Assembly (NCBI GenBank): GCA_920105625.2 | Contig: OV050030.1 | Coordinates: forward strand, 65,811,807-65,875,806 | Length of the DNA stretch: 64,000 nt | Source of the DNA: Clusia tigrina | Taxonomy: Eukaryota; Arthropoda; Insecta; Diptera; Clusiidae | Direction of reading: 5' to 3' | Shown here: piece by piece, positions 37,453-49,165 of the stretch | Numbering within the stretch: the first letter of the stretch is position 1 | How the letters are laid out: each line of letters starts with the position of its first letter | Program-made: the position numbers and the translations under genes | The notes under the pieces: model-generated | Told to the model about the DNA's origin: nothing | What the model saw: only the letters and a program-made list of their open reading frames with translations | Database searches by the model: none

Positions 37453-37455
<3 letters not shown>

Positions 37456-37498
<43 letters not shown>
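37456..37498. repeat. (TA)n microsatellite
   Basis: About 43 bp of TA between the truncated copia LTR and the Tc1/mariner-superfamily fragment. Confidence 0.95.
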
Positions 37499-37502
<4 letters not shown>

Positions 37503-38190
37503 TCGCCAAATAACTTTTTTTTTTTAATCACGGCACAAAACATCGAGTGTAGCTTCGGCTGTGTGGCACGTAGCGCCGTCCTGTTGAAACCAAATGTTGC
37601 CAAAATCCTCCTCTTCAATTTTTGTGAACAAAAATTCGTTCAACATGGCCCTATAACGATCGCCATTGACTGTAACGGCCACTCCTTGCTCATTTTCGAA
37701 GAAAAATGGCCCAATTATGCCTCTGGACCAAACTCCGCACCAAACAGTGACTCGTTTTGGGTGCATCGGCTTTTCAATGTATGCGTGCGGGTCTTCTGTG
37801 CCAAAATGCGACAATTTTGCTTGTTTACATACCCGCCAAGATCATTATGCAAAATTCGTCTCAATGATGTCTCCGAAATGTTCAATTGTTGAGAACGACG
37901 GTGAATTGATGTTGATGGCGCTTCACGCACACTTTCTGCCACAGCAGCAATATTCTCGGGTGTACGCACTGTTTTTGGCTTTTCACGCTTTGGTTTATCG
38001 ATAAGGATGCCAGTTTCTTTCACTTTTTTCACAATATAACGAACATACGGAGCTGACGGTGCTTCTCTTCTTCCAAAATCCGTATGCAATTTTCGCACAC
38101 ATTCTGCAACATTACCATGATTTTCAAAGTAACGTCGCAATATTTCCCAGCGTTGTTCAAGCGTATACACAACCATATTCGTTCAGCGGA
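37499..38190 (-). pseudogene. Tc1/mariner-superfamily transposase A (DUF4817 type)
   Basis: Minus-strand remnant. Residues from the Met at 38176 form a helix-turn-helix domain of the DUF4817 type (YTLEQRWEILRRYFENHG). A deletion then joins NDLG to GYVNKQNCRI, removing the first catalytic Asp. The second catalytic region reads VTVWCGVWSRGIIGPFFF and FQQDGATCHTA (near 37570). The C-terminal third with the last catalytic residue is absent; sequence ends near GGGTTCGCCAAATAAC at 37499. Confidence 0.87.
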
Positions 38191-38284
38191 AGGATAAAAC
38201 TAATTATCTGTCAAATCAGACATCAGCTAAGTGTTACCATTCACGCACTAGTTGACAAAATGTGTGTTGGCTCAAAATGTATGT

Positions 38285-38898
38285 TGGTTCAATGGGTATG
38301 TTGGTTCAATGGGTACGTTAATAAGCAAAATTGTGGCATTTAGAGTGAACGTAATCCACAAGCCATTGTTGAGACGCGGTTACATCCTCAAAAAGTCACT
38401 GTTTGGTGTGCTCTATGGGCAGAGGGAATCATTGGTCCATATTTCTTCAAAAATGAAGCCGGCCATACTGTTACAGTCAATGGGGAACGCTATAGAGCCA
38501 TGATTAATGACTTTTTCGTGCCTGAATTGGAGGATGTTGATGTGGACGACCTTTGGTTCCAACAAGACGGCGCTACATGCCATACAGCCAACGAAACAAT
38601 CAATTTATTGAAGGAAACTTTTGGTGAGCGCATTATCTCGTGTCGCAGGCCTGTGGCGTGGCCTCCAAGATCGTGCGATTTTACACCGCTGTACCATTTT
38701 TTGTGGGATTATGTGAAGTCGCTTGTCTACGCAGATACGCCCGAGACGATTGACGCCTTGGAAGAGAATATTCGACGCGTTATTGCTGACATACAGCCCC
38801 AGTTGCTGCAAAAAGTGGTCGAAAATTGGGCCTCTCGGCTGGAATTTATTCGAGGCAGCCGCATCGGCCACTTCCCCGAAATCATTTTTAAAACATGA
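38285..38898 (+). pseudogene. Tc1/mariner-superfamily transposase B (DUF4817 family relative)
   Basis: Plus-strand remnant of a related but distinct element. It starts at WFNGYVNKQNCGI, with a 17-bp tandem duplication at 38281-38314, then VTVWCALWAEGIIGPYFF and an open 132-codon C-terminus (38500-38898) with FQQDGATCHTA and PPRSCDFTPL. The last two acidic catalytic residues are 36 residues apart by my count. The N-terminus is missing. 38899-39025 is its 3' flank; inverted repeats could not be identified. Confidence 0.85.
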
Positions 38899-39540
38899 AG
38901 GGCAAACACTTATCTTTATAATAAAGCTAAATTCTTGGCCATAACATAAAATTATATACGTTTTATTTCTGCTTGAAAACCACGTGTCTAAAAAAAACAC
39001 ACATTCAAGATTCTTACACGCCTACATTATTGTTAACAAATATCACCCGTTTCTAGCGTGAAGTTGTAATAAATTTTAAATATAAAAATTAATTTCGTAT
39101 TGCTAAGAAAGTACTGAAAAAAATGTATATGAATTAATTACCACCGAATAACCCGAGTACCGTGAAATAGTACTTAACTTAATTGTATCGTCCGTATTGT
39201 CCGTCTAAGTAAAATGGCGCGTCCACAAGTACGAAGGAGTGGTTGCGATGACGGCATCCTTCTATGAAACCTTGCTGAACGCTGCACTCGCGGCAGCGTC
39301 CTCCGAGAGCGATAGCCGCTTTCGCTAAAGCCAGTTAGATATAGAAGCTCTTCGGAACGAAAGGGTATTGGGCAACCGGGCCCGCAAATAGAAATTGTTC
39401 ACGATGTTGATTTGGATAGGAATGGGGTGGGGAGGGTCCTACAAGCCTTAAGGTAATTTGGGGATAACAGGACTCAATATGCATCCTGGCGGCGTGCCGC
39501 TCAGAGTGCCTACGAATCATCTGAATGGCTTGAAGGTACA

Positions 39541-42500
39541 ATGCGCCACTATCATGCTATTCACTTAATCAGTACCAAAATAATAGTCGAAGCAGACACC
39601 CTTTTAACCTCGTTTAACATAGCTAGTAATTTTAAGACAATCGTGAAGGGGTTAGACTTTACAAATGCTGATTGGAGACTCACTCATTTGCTGCAATTGG
39701 AATGGCTGGCTCTCAGGCGAATATACCTGTCGGTAAACCGGTATTATAATGAGATCAGGGAAGAAGCTCCCCTTGTTAACGAAGCCCGGCCCTCCACCCT
39801 CCCCACAAGCGGTTCCACCGAAAACTTTCCAGACGTATAAAAGGACGTCCTCTCTTCCTCGCAAGTACCGAAATACCAAAGGATCAACTTTCTGGAAGCA
39901 GAGCAATATCTTGACAATGAATCTCCACTCGTATCACAGGCGTAAAACCGTCGGCGCAATAAGAAAGCAGATAACAGACGAGGCAACGATGACGAGCCGA
40001 GCGAACCATGCCCTCAGAGCGGAAATGCCGGGGGATAGGGAGTTTGTGGTGCGAACTGTAAACGGGGTCAGCAAAAATACACCAAAATATGTCATAAATA
40101 AGCTGGGGTATACTTCCACACTCCTGCCATGCTTGGATTCCTTTGATTTTAGGATTTGCAGACGTACGCGCTCGCTTCAATTTGGTGAAAGGAATCCCAT
40201 TCATGCCCGGGGGACTGAACCCTATGCTACCTCCCATACCAAGTTGTGAATTACATTGATGCAGTGGACAAGGAACTACAAGAAAATGAGGGCATACCAT
40301 CGGAAATATCAGATGATTATAGGAGCATGATGGAAGATATGACCGGAGTATTTGCTGATCCAGACGACGGACTTTCATTTAATACAAATATTTTTACCAC
40401 AAATCGAATCGTGCCCGGTCTTATCCATACTTGATATCCATTATTGACTACGTTAACAATGAAATAGATCAGATGTTTAATGATGGAATAATCAGACCGT
40501 CGCGGTCGCTCTACAATAATCCACTTTGGGTGGTACCAAAGAAATGATTGGATGAGAATAAGGAGAGAAAGCGACACAACGTGCTCGACTTTAAAAAGCT
40601 GAACTATAAAGCGATTAGCAACCGTTACCCTATTTCAGTCATCCTGTGCAATCTCGGCAAATCGGCATACTTCTCTACGATTGACCTGAAAAACGGATTT
40701 TAACAGCTAGCCTTAGCAGAAACGGATCGGTAGAAAACGACATTCTCGATTAACAACGTCAGCTACGAGTTTTGCCGTTTGCCAATGGGACTGAAGAATG
40801 CGCCGAGTATTTTCCAAGGCGTCATAGATGATGAGAGAGTTAGTAAGGGAATGCTGTTACGTCTACATGCATGAAGTGATAATATTTTCTCCTGACGCCA
40901 GAAGTCATCTGCAGGAAGTTCGATCGGTCTTGGAGAAGTTGTACCAGTCAAACATGCGGGGAACTAGGGAGAAATCGATATTCTATCGCGAAGAAGTGGA
41001 ATTCCCCGGCTTCGTGGTGTTCCAACGAGGAATCAAGACCTGCCCAAATAAGGTTAGGGGCATAGTGAAGTTCGAGCAGCCAAAAGCCTTAGGACCCTCC
41101 AATCATTCATCGGGTTGACAAGCTACTACCATCGGTTCATTCGTATCTTTCCTCGGAGTACCAAACCCCTCCCCGCTTTCCTTTGGCGAGACAATGGCGA
41201 TGTAAGTGAATCCCGCTCGAAAAACACCATCATCAATCTTGAGTAGGAGGCAATAGCGGCAATAGCACGCCTCCGAGGATTTTCTGCTCATGTATCTGAC
41301 CAGGGACGCTTCCTCGCACGCGCTTGGGGCGGTGCTGTTACAAAACGGCCGGACAATTACTACTATCTCGAGAACCCTGCACGCCACTGAGGAAAACTAT
41401 GCTGCGAGGGAGGAAGAGCTTCTCGCTATTGTGCGACGTTGCAGAAACTCCGTAACTAGCTGTACGGAGTTAGAAGCCTTAACTTCTACACCCAGCACAA
41501 ACCCTAAACGTTTTCCATGACGGAGAAGAACGTTAACTCAAATATGAAGCGATGGCGGCCATTCATCGAAGAATAATATCCAAACTTTCACAAAAAACCT
41601 GGGACTGAATGTTGTCGAAGCCCTCTCATGTCAAATTATTAATTCATTGTTGGCCGAGCTTGAGTAGTCCGCATGATATTAATGAATATGGTTTTCATAT
41701 AATAACTATCTCCAACTCTGTTCTCCGATTTACTAATCAATATGTGATACCCAAAGGAGAATTGGCGAAAAATACCACTTCTATTATTTTCAGGAAAGAA
41801 TTGAGTCACAAAGTCAAATACTCCATTGAAACAGATCTTCCAGCTCTACTGAATGACTACGTGATCGTTAACGCGGCAAATGGCATACACTGCGATGAGT
41901 CGGTGATATAATTCCTGCACGACACACTACCAAATTTGTTCCCATCCAAAAAGTTCCTCGCCTGCAATAGAATGGTGAAACACGTAACGAATCCCGATGG
42001 GGAACACGAAATCCTGGTCAAGGAACACAACAGGGCCCACCGATCCAGTAAGGAAAATACCACCCAGGTCATATTTCCCCCGAATACGTGATCGCCCCAA
42101 AGAAATTACCTCCATTTTAAATTCTGTAGAGAAGCCAAATAACACAGACGACCTAAACGCTTGATAATAGGGCAACGCCTCTCCCCACTCACCCATGAGA
42201 AATTCTGCAGGAAGACATCTACTCCACAGCTGGCTGCCACTTCCACACATGCATTGATATTTTCTCCAAATTCGCGATTGACAAATCTATAAAATGTAGG
42301 TCAATCGTGGACATCAACGGACCCTTGATGGAGATCCTCAGTCTTTTCGAAGGAAGATGCACCGTCTTATGCGACAACGAAAGATCGCAGAATTCGAATA
42401 CGATAAACACTATGCTATGTGACCAGTTCAACTCAGATATCTATACCTACACAGCAGCTCAAATGGTCAAGTGGAACGCTTACACAGCATCCTGACTGAA

Positions 42501-42779
42501 ATTGCAAGATGCCTCAAGTTAGCAGAGTACTCATTCCATTTCGAAGAATTAGTGCTACTTCGCGTCGCCAGGTACAACCGGACGGTGCATTCAGTTAGAG
42601 GACATAGACGATCCATAGCCGTCATCCACTCTATTTCCGATTACCTAAAAAGGAAGGTGGAAGCTGGGTTGTCCGCTGCGAGGGCCGAGGAGCTAAAATG
42701 CCTTAACAAATCTAGGGCGAGAAGAGCATTCGAAGTGGGAGATGATTATAGAGAAGAGACAGAGTTAATATCTTCTTGA
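39541..42779 (+). pseudogene. gag-pol of element X copy 1
   Basis: Gag tail (39541-39840; proline-rich, then the FLEAEQYLDNESPL block in another frame). Protease remnant around 40090-40140 (KLGYTSTLLPCLDSFD). RT from VVNCIDAV (40246): DDGLSFNTNIFT, DGIIRPSRSLYNNPLWV, LDFKKLNYKAI, FSTIDLKNGF and LPMGLKNAPSIFQ. The catalytic box is degraded (VYMHEVIIFS where YVDD is expected). RNase H remnants ([16 protein letters not shown]). Integrase 41609-42779 with DIFSKFA, CDNERSQNSNTI and an RLHSIL box. Gypsy/errantivirus-type pol with many stops; no env seen. Confidence 0.85.
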
Positions 42780-43140
42780 ATGCTACAGGGAAGGATAGGA
42801 TGGAATCGGCAACCGTTATTTCTATGATTACAAGTCGCAATAGAGCTACCATTATGGAAATGTGTGATAAACACTACGCTAGTGAAAGCGGCTGAAATGG
42901 AAACCATAACAAGAACGAAGCATTTCAGCGAAGGGTGTCAGCACTTTCGTACGCGAGCAAGCGAGTGGCAGGTAACTAACTTGGGGTTGAAAATGCTACA
43001 TTAGCGTCCGTACCACTTCCGTTACACGTAAGCCTGGAATGGCAAGCTCACTGGTTAGGGTTTTAAACAGGTGAGCAAACGAGATAGATTCGGGAAGAAT
43101 CAAGGTGGCAATCAAAAAGTAGAAGTGCACTTGCTATATT

Positions 43141-43340
43141 AAAACTTCTGTAAATTAATGAAGTTTTCGAGTTTCTGGAAAATAATCACGGTGTGAAATA
43201 ACGTTCTATGTTTGAACTTCTGTGAATTAACTAAGTATTCGAACATCTGTGAAATAATCACACGTGAAATATTTTTTCAATGTTTAAACTCCTGTAATTT
43301 AATGAAGTGTTTGTGCGGCTGTAAAATAAATATAAAATTA
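43141..43340. repeat. three diverged ~72-bp tandem repeats downstream of X integrase
   Basis: Units begin near 43141, 43214 and 43288, each starting like AACTTCTGTGAATTAA and containing a GTGAAATAATCAC-like motif. The same array is present in copy 2 (about 55620-55820). No ORF. Confidence 0.75.
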
Positions 43341-43733
43341 CTTGCAACTAATAAAACCAATTGTGAAAAGCCAAATGTGCGTTTCATTCATGAGCATCCT
43401 GGAACATTCATGAGACTGAGGCTGTGATCGACTGCTGCGAGGATAATCCAAGTTGCCTGATTGCCGATTCACCCTGTTGGCACCAGGTATCAACCTAGCT
43501 GACACCTGTCCCCCCTCCGGTTAGTGCTCCTTAAATATAAATAAAAAGTAGAAAAAGACGGTGCGCTATCTACCTTAACCGGTAGTAGTATCAAATATAA
43601 AAATAGAAGTAATTAAAATATAAATAAAGCAGCACAACCGAAGAAAAACGGCTTGCCATTAAAATCAATAAAGGGAATTGCTTATACTTGGGCTGAACTT
43701 CCCGGATAGTGATCAGTGGAATGGAGACATTGA

Positions 43734-44103
43734 AGTTAAGGCGCTCCCATTAGGGAGCACCAAAAAATTAAAGATGGGGGCCGGCAACTGGCCCCGTCTT
43801 CTATACCAGTAAAATAAATTAAACCGGTTTACAGTTTTACTCTTTATTAGTTCCGCTCCAAAATAAGAATGAGTTACAATTTAAATTATTCTTAACACTA
43901 CAGCTTACTCGCTACCCTGCTTAGCTTATCATATTGCTGATGCCTGTATTTCTGCTAGTGCAACGTTCCCACGATTCGGTGGTGCACCGGATGCTCGTGC
44001 AGGGCGGCGTAGACATGGTGTCAGCATAATTCGTATTGGTGTGAAAGCTCAGGTATGCGGGTAGGCTGGCATATTAACTGTAGTATTAGGTAACGTGTTA
44101 ACT
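43734..44103 (-). repeat. 3' LTR of the errantivirus
   Basis: 370 bp. On the minus strand it is preceded by a purine tract, AAGGAGGGGAT, next to its start, the expected plus-strand primer. Confidence 0.96.
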
Positions 44104-44112
44104 ATCCCCTCC

Positions 44113-45516
44113 TTAAATATCTGCGTCCCGCAGATTTGATGTTGATACAGGTGGCTGGGGCATTGCCGACTCTTCCTTGAATTTCAAAAGGATTGTTGGC
44201 ATCTCAATCCTCCCAGTCAACTTACGCCAAATAATGAAGAACGCCGCAATTACCGCATTCAGGATCAATGCGTCGGTTGCTATTGAGATTTGGGATCTGA
44301 TACCTAGAGCGTTGAGATGCTTAATGTTTGTCATGCTTAGCTCTTGTAAATACTCCAGGTTTGGTTTGAGACCCCGACTTGTCACGTTGGTGAGAACTGA
44401 CGGTAATGCCTGCAACTTCCTTGATGTTGTGCTCGCAAATGTTTGGTTTTTTACTTCAATAGTTTCATTGTTAAGCTGAATCACGTATGTGCCTTCAAGA
44501 AGCTTTGAATGATTCCCGCTTCTGGTGGTTCCATTAAAATTCGATAGGTACACAGTATTCTCATCTATCAGCTCCATAACTTCCCCGTTGTCGGGTTCAA
44601 AGTGGCATTGGGCGTCTCCTCCCTTTAGAAGTCGCGCCAGACAACCCTCTTCAGGCAGTTTCCTTACGGCTTCCGATTCACATATTGTTGAGTTATTGGT
44701 TGAACGGCATTTCCTCACTATTCCAAACGTCTCGTCATCGTTTATCAATACTTTTTGGTACTCTAAGGTTGCTTTTTTACCAAAATATGTCGCAGCTCTG
44801 GTTATCAATAGGTGGTATTTGGTTGCTTTTACTTTCGGAATTGATAGTACGTACAACAGTAGAGTACCATTTGAATACAAAGAGGGTTTTGCATATTCGA
44901 CAGCTTCAATAACGTTCTGGTACGGCAAGACCTCCTCATTGGTGACGATCAGCTCGGTTTCCTCTTGATTAAGTAGGTTCGTGTTAACGATGCCTGCCTT
45001 CGCCATTTGACATGCGCGTACTATTTCGCCAATCTGCTCCTTCAAAATCTGAATTTGGTTAACGATTATGGTCTCTGCATTTCCAGAGTTGATCTCTTTG
45101 CCTAGGGAATTTACATGTTGCATCATGAGATTCAGATGGTTAGTGGTTTCTAGCGTGACATTAAAAAGTTGTTCGTTAACTTTGAACTGGTGGTTGTTAT
45201 TGCTGATGACATCATTTTGGCTTCTTAAGATATTATCCCAATCAGTAGCATCAGGGGAGCCGGCAATCCATTTCCAGGCTGACCCAATCCAGTTAATTGA
45301 TCGGCGTCCTCGTGTTCTTACAGCACGTAGCTCATCGAGGTTCTGTGTTATCTTATTTAAGTTGTAATCAATGAAAGGTTTCCTGACAGCGTTCCGCACA
45401 GCATAACCCGATACCTTAAGTTTCATTAGTATCGTCCCGAAGGACTCCAAGTCGATAGTATGTATTAGTTTAAAATGTCCATTTACAATCCAGGCGTCGC
45501 CGTGACGAATAACCAC
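44113..45516 (-). CDS. env: Env glycoprotein, open frame (467 codons), atypical 5' end
   Basis: Membrane fusion glycoprotein of insect errantiviruses, acting at the cell surface in the family. A basic furin-like site RTRGRR lies at residues 67-72, followed by a Trp-rich segment (SINWIGSAWKWI) typical of the errantiviral fusion-subunit start. Several N-x-S/T sites lie in the ectodomain, a membrane segment at about 411-429 and a short cytoplasmic tail. The frame begins with a GTG-coded Val, not ATG; a stop lies just upstream, and a short hydrophobic stretch that could be the signal peptide is in another frame, across a C run near 45523. Family members express env from a spliced RNA. As it stands the product lacks a signal sequence. 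Confidence 0.88.
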   Translation of the reverse strand: MVIRHGDAWIVNGHFKLIHTIDLESFGTILMKLKVSGYAVRNAVRKPFIDYNLNKITQNLDELRAVRTRGRRSINWIGSAWKWIAGSPDATDWDNILRSQNDVISNNNHQFKVNEQLFNVTLETTNHLNLMMQHVNSLGKEINSGNAETIIVNQIQILKEQIGEIVRACQMAKAGIVNTNLLNQEETELIVTNEEVLPYQNVIEAVEYAKPSLYSNGTLLLYVLSIPKVKATKYHLLITRAATYFGKKATLEYQKVLINDDETFGIVRKCRSTNNSTICESEAVRKLPEEGCLARLLKGGDAQCHFEPDNGEVMELIDENTVYLSNFNGTTRSGNHSKLLEGTYVIQLNNETIEVKNQTFASTTSRKLQALPSVLTNVTSRGLKPNLEYLQELSMTNIKHLNALGIRSQISIATDALILNAVIAAFFIIWRKLTGRIEMPTILLKFKEESAMPQPPVSTSNLRDADI

Positions 45517-45948
45517 AAGGGGGAGTTGTATTCAAAAATGTTGAATCCGGAGGCGCTGAATATCAGCAGTAATCTAGCTCAAAGAGAAAGTTATCAACTT
45601 ATATATATTTTTAAATATAGTCTTAACATTATTATAGTAGAATTTTGCTTAGTGCCGGTTGTGTTTTTTTGTTTTTAATAAAAATTTTAAAAAGGAAAAA
45701 ATTTTTTGTTGTCTTACATACTAGTTATTTTTTGAGTAAGTTCTTTTTTCTTTTGCTTGTGAGGTGCACTTTTCTTTTTTTTCTTTTATTCATATAGTGA
45801 GATGCCATTAATTTTTCTATATAGTGAGATTCCATTTTTCTAATAAAATTTTTTTATATTGTGAAAAGCCATTTTTTTTCTTATTTAATTTTTTTTATAG
45901 TGAGGTGCTTTTTTTCAAATATAATGAGGAATAATGAAGGAAATTCGT
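45517..45948 (-). repeat. AT-rich pol-env spacer with short repeats
   Basis: T-rich on the plus strand. Five degenerate copies of TAGTGAGATGCCATT-like sequence occur near 45763, 45796, 45822, 45857 and 45897, spaced about 26-40 bp. No ORF other than the out-of-frame hydrophobic stretch noted for env. Confidence 0.7.
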
Positions 45949-48900
45949 TTATGTGTTTTTGAGTTGTGCCTTATGAATTTTCTTCCCTTTATCTGTATTA
46001 ATAGTCACAGTATTGTCCTTTCCTACAGTTGCCTTTTTATACAACGGTCTTTGTTTGGGTTTAATCTGTTTGTCTCTGATATAGATGGTGTCACCTTTTT
46101 CATACTTCCGCGGAGTTCGCCTATTCTTATTTAACCTTAAATTCCTTATTTCCTGATATTTATTAATTTGAGACTTGATTTCCTTGTGAACTCTACTCTT
46201 AAAATCTGACAAATTTTGATAGTTAATTCTCTGCGTTCTGTTAAAAAATATATCGCTTGGTTTTTGTTTTATGATGGAGTGGATGGTGGTATTATAGCGG
46301 TCCACTGCAATATTAAGTAGCTCTTTTGAGCTCATGTTCTTTATTTCTTTTAGTAGGCATCCATATATCTCAATAATGGTCGAGTGCAGTTTTTCCACTT
46401 GGCCATTTACCTCACTCCTTTGAATGGGAGTTTGATAGAGCTTTATACCGAGACTTCTTATATAATGGGAGACAACAGGACTCATAAACCCACGTTCGTT
46501 GTCTGTAACTATTATCTTAGGTGCCATAAAGTAATGCAAGAGTTTTGAAAATTTTTTGCGAAGGGTAATTGCTGATCGGTCCTTGATATGGAAAAACTTA
46601 GCGAATTTGGAAAATTTATCAATGCATGACAGAAATTTTTCGCCCTGCAATTCGAAAATATCCACATGGACAATCTCACAAGGATATTTTGGAATTGGGG
46701 TGTCTTTTAAAGGTGGTACTGATGGGTGCCTATCATACTTGTTTAGATGACAAATCTCGCAATGGGCCGTATAATTTTTTATCTGACTCATCATTCTAGG
46801 AAAATAATATTTCTCAAGTATCTGAATCCTGTTCTCTCGCGGATTCCTATGCGCTCTTTTATGTTCCCTCTCTATTATCTCGCAAACCCTATTCTCGTTG
46901 GCAACATCCTCTACTATTCTCTGGGTAATTCGAATTTTGTATAACAAAAAGTTTTCTAGATACACATCCTGGAAGAGTTGTAGGTGGTTTTCTGGTATTT
47001 TTACCCCATTAACTATAGACGGATTCAGACATTCCTTTAAAATTTTTGTTAAGATGCTTTTTCGATTTTGGCTAGAGTAAAGTAATGTCGTGAGTAACCG
47101 GGATGAGGGTTCTCTTTACAACTCAACTCCTTGCCTTCCCTGAAGATAATTTGGGTTTTAAAGACGTTTAGCGGTGCTTCCACATGAGGCAATAAGTCTG
47201 TCACGTCTTGGTCAGCACTATGAGCTGTACCATTTTCACTTGCCGTGTCTGTTGTAGAGCCTCTTCCCTCGCTAGCTGAAACTGTCCTTGAAGCATCACT
47301 GTCCTCGCTGGCTGTCACCGTAGTTAAATCTCCTCCATCAATCTCGGTTGGCGTGGGTAGTTCTTCAAGGTGATTGATCTGGCTCTTCATTCTTGATAGA
47401 GCAACTTCTACCAAATTAGATTTACCAGGAGTGTAAATCAGTTCGTAGTTATACTCTTCTATACGGGCCTTCCATCTTTTCAATTTCGCATTATAATTCC
47501 TATTGCTTAAGGCGAAAGTGAGAGGCTGATGATCCGTACATATTCGGACCTTCTTTGCACCGTATAGGAATGATCGTAGGTTATCAAGGGACCAAACTAT
47601 CGCTAACATCTCTTTCTCGTTAGTGGCATAGTTTTCTCCCGTTTTGCTCAGTGAACGAGAGATGAAAGCGACGGGTTTATCTTTTCCAGGTTCTCCCTGT
47701 GAAAGCACAGCGCCTATGGCATAATTAGATGCATCAGTCGTTAGATTAAATGGTTTTTCAAAATCTGGAAAAATTAATAAATCCGATGAAGTAAGGAGTA
47801 GTTTTAAATCCATAAATGCCTTTAGTGGTCCGGAGTCAAGATTGATGCGCACCTTTTTTGACTGATTGGCTTTAACCTGTGCATTCTCACCTCGCGGCAA
47901 ATTTGTCAAAGGCTTGGCGATTTTCGCGTAGTCGCGGATGAATTTCCTATAATACGAGGTCATTCCGAGGAAGCTTTTCAATTCTTTTAGAGTCTCAGGG
48001 GGTGCCAAGTTTTGAATAGTTACCACTTTTTTTGGTCAGGCTTAATACCGTTAATGGTAATTACATACCCAAGGAATTCCACTTCAGTTCTCATGAAATG
48101 AGTTTTCTTGAGATTATATCGTCAATGTATACATAGCATATTTTCCCGATATATTCTTTAAGGACATCGTCGATCATGCATTGGAAGATCGCAGGAGCAT
48201 TCTTAAGCCCAAATGGTAACCTCAAAAACTCCTACTTCCCGTTCATCGTAGAGAATGCCGTCTTGGATATGTCGGACTCTTTCATTTTGATCTGGTGAAA
48301 TCCCGATGTTAGGTCCATTGTAGTAAAGTATTTGGCTGCCCCCAGACTAGCTAGTGTCGCATTAATGTCGGGGATGGGGTATGTGTCTGCGATGGTGACA
48401 GCGTTCAAACGTTTGAAATCTATCACCATTCGGTATTGTTTCTCACCTGTGGGCTTGGGTTTTTTAGCACCACCCATATGGGTGGATTATATGGGCTTTC
48501 AGATGGTCTAATTATACCTTCAGTCAAGAGTTCAGCGATTTGTCTTTCAACTTCGTCCCGCATGCAGGCGGGGTACGGGTAACTTTTGGTGTATATAGGT
48601 TCGGTAGTTGTTGTTTTAATTACCGCTCGCACCGCGGTTTCTACACTCTCATTTCTGTTGAGGGATTTGAATAAATTCTCGTATTTGTCTAGTGAAAATT
48701 CAATTTTTTGAACTGAAGTTGTGGGTACGTTAGTTAAATCGGCTAAATTATGCAACTCGGTTAATATCCTGTTCCTTAGAGGGATGACAATGTTAGGTCT
48801 GATATTAAGCATATGTTTCTTGCGATCAATTACTGCCTCTAAGTGCTTCAGTGTGTCGTCCCCAATAATGCCATCGAATGATTCTAACCCCGGAAGAGCA

Positions 48901-49100
48901 TAAAAAGTTATCAAACTGTCATTTCCTACTTCTTGGAAAAATTTTTCACAAATTTTTTTATTAATTTGAATAGGTCCTGCAGCTTTATGTACAGAAAAGG
49001 GTGTGTCTAAAAGAATATATTTGTCCGTGAGGTTAGGTTTTATGAAATTTTTATTAGCACCGGTATCAACTAGAAAATTGAGCTCTTTTCCATTTGTCAA
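45949..49100 (-). pseudogene. pol: errantivirus Pol (protease, RT, RNase H, integrase), interrupted
   Basis: Minus strand. Protease and RT start (49100-48423): LVDTGANKNF, IIGDDTL, EGIIRPSESPYNPP. RT middle (48477-48232): FKRLNAV, FTTMDLTSGFHQI. Then LPFGLKNAP and YVYIDD in broken sequence (48230-48040); a deletion just after YIDD removes part of the palm-thumb junction. RT end and RNase H (48026-47049): FLGMTSYYRKFI, TTDASNYAIGAVLSQ, DHQPLTFAL. Integrase (46965-45949, 338 codons, open): H-H-C-C finger ending CEICHLNK, DIFELQGEKF, VTDNERGF and the VEKLHS Glu box. Frame breaks near 48450, 48230, 48030 and 47000. Confidence 0.92.
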
Positions 49101-49165
49101 ATAACACGTGAAATAGGGTATACTGGAACTTATTGTTATTGCTTTGTTTTCGATCGCATTATTCC

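Larger units (their letters stand above)
35355..37455 (-). repeat. 5' LTR of copia copy C, split by an RTE element
   Basis: Two pieces, 35355-35447 and 37359-37455, match the copia LTR at 14188-14448 in inverted orientation. The RTE element lies between them. The far end of the LTR is missing, replaced by (TA)n at 37456. Confidence 0.87.
39026..43733 (+). mobile_element. gypsy-like element X, copy 1
   Basis: First of three head-to-tail copies. Its start is truncated relative to copies 2 and 3 (homology begins at ATTGTTAACAAATATC). It contains gag, protease-RT, RNase H and integrase remnants, then 950 bp of non-coding sequence. LTR boundaries could not be fixed, because in the tandem array the junction region is shared. 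It is followed at 43734 by the errantivirus, whose TTGA duplication shows that X1 and X2 were contiguous before. Confidence 0.87.

Noticed and set aside
39652..39986. Several overlapping minus-strand ORFs in element X (also 40317-40577, 41857-42431 and the copies 54289-54914)
   Set aside because: Antisense shadows repeated in all X copies; the plus strand carries the recognisable gag-pol motifs.
44177..45367. Plus-strand ORFs opposite env
   Set aside because: Antisense to a clear Env protein; no domain of their own.
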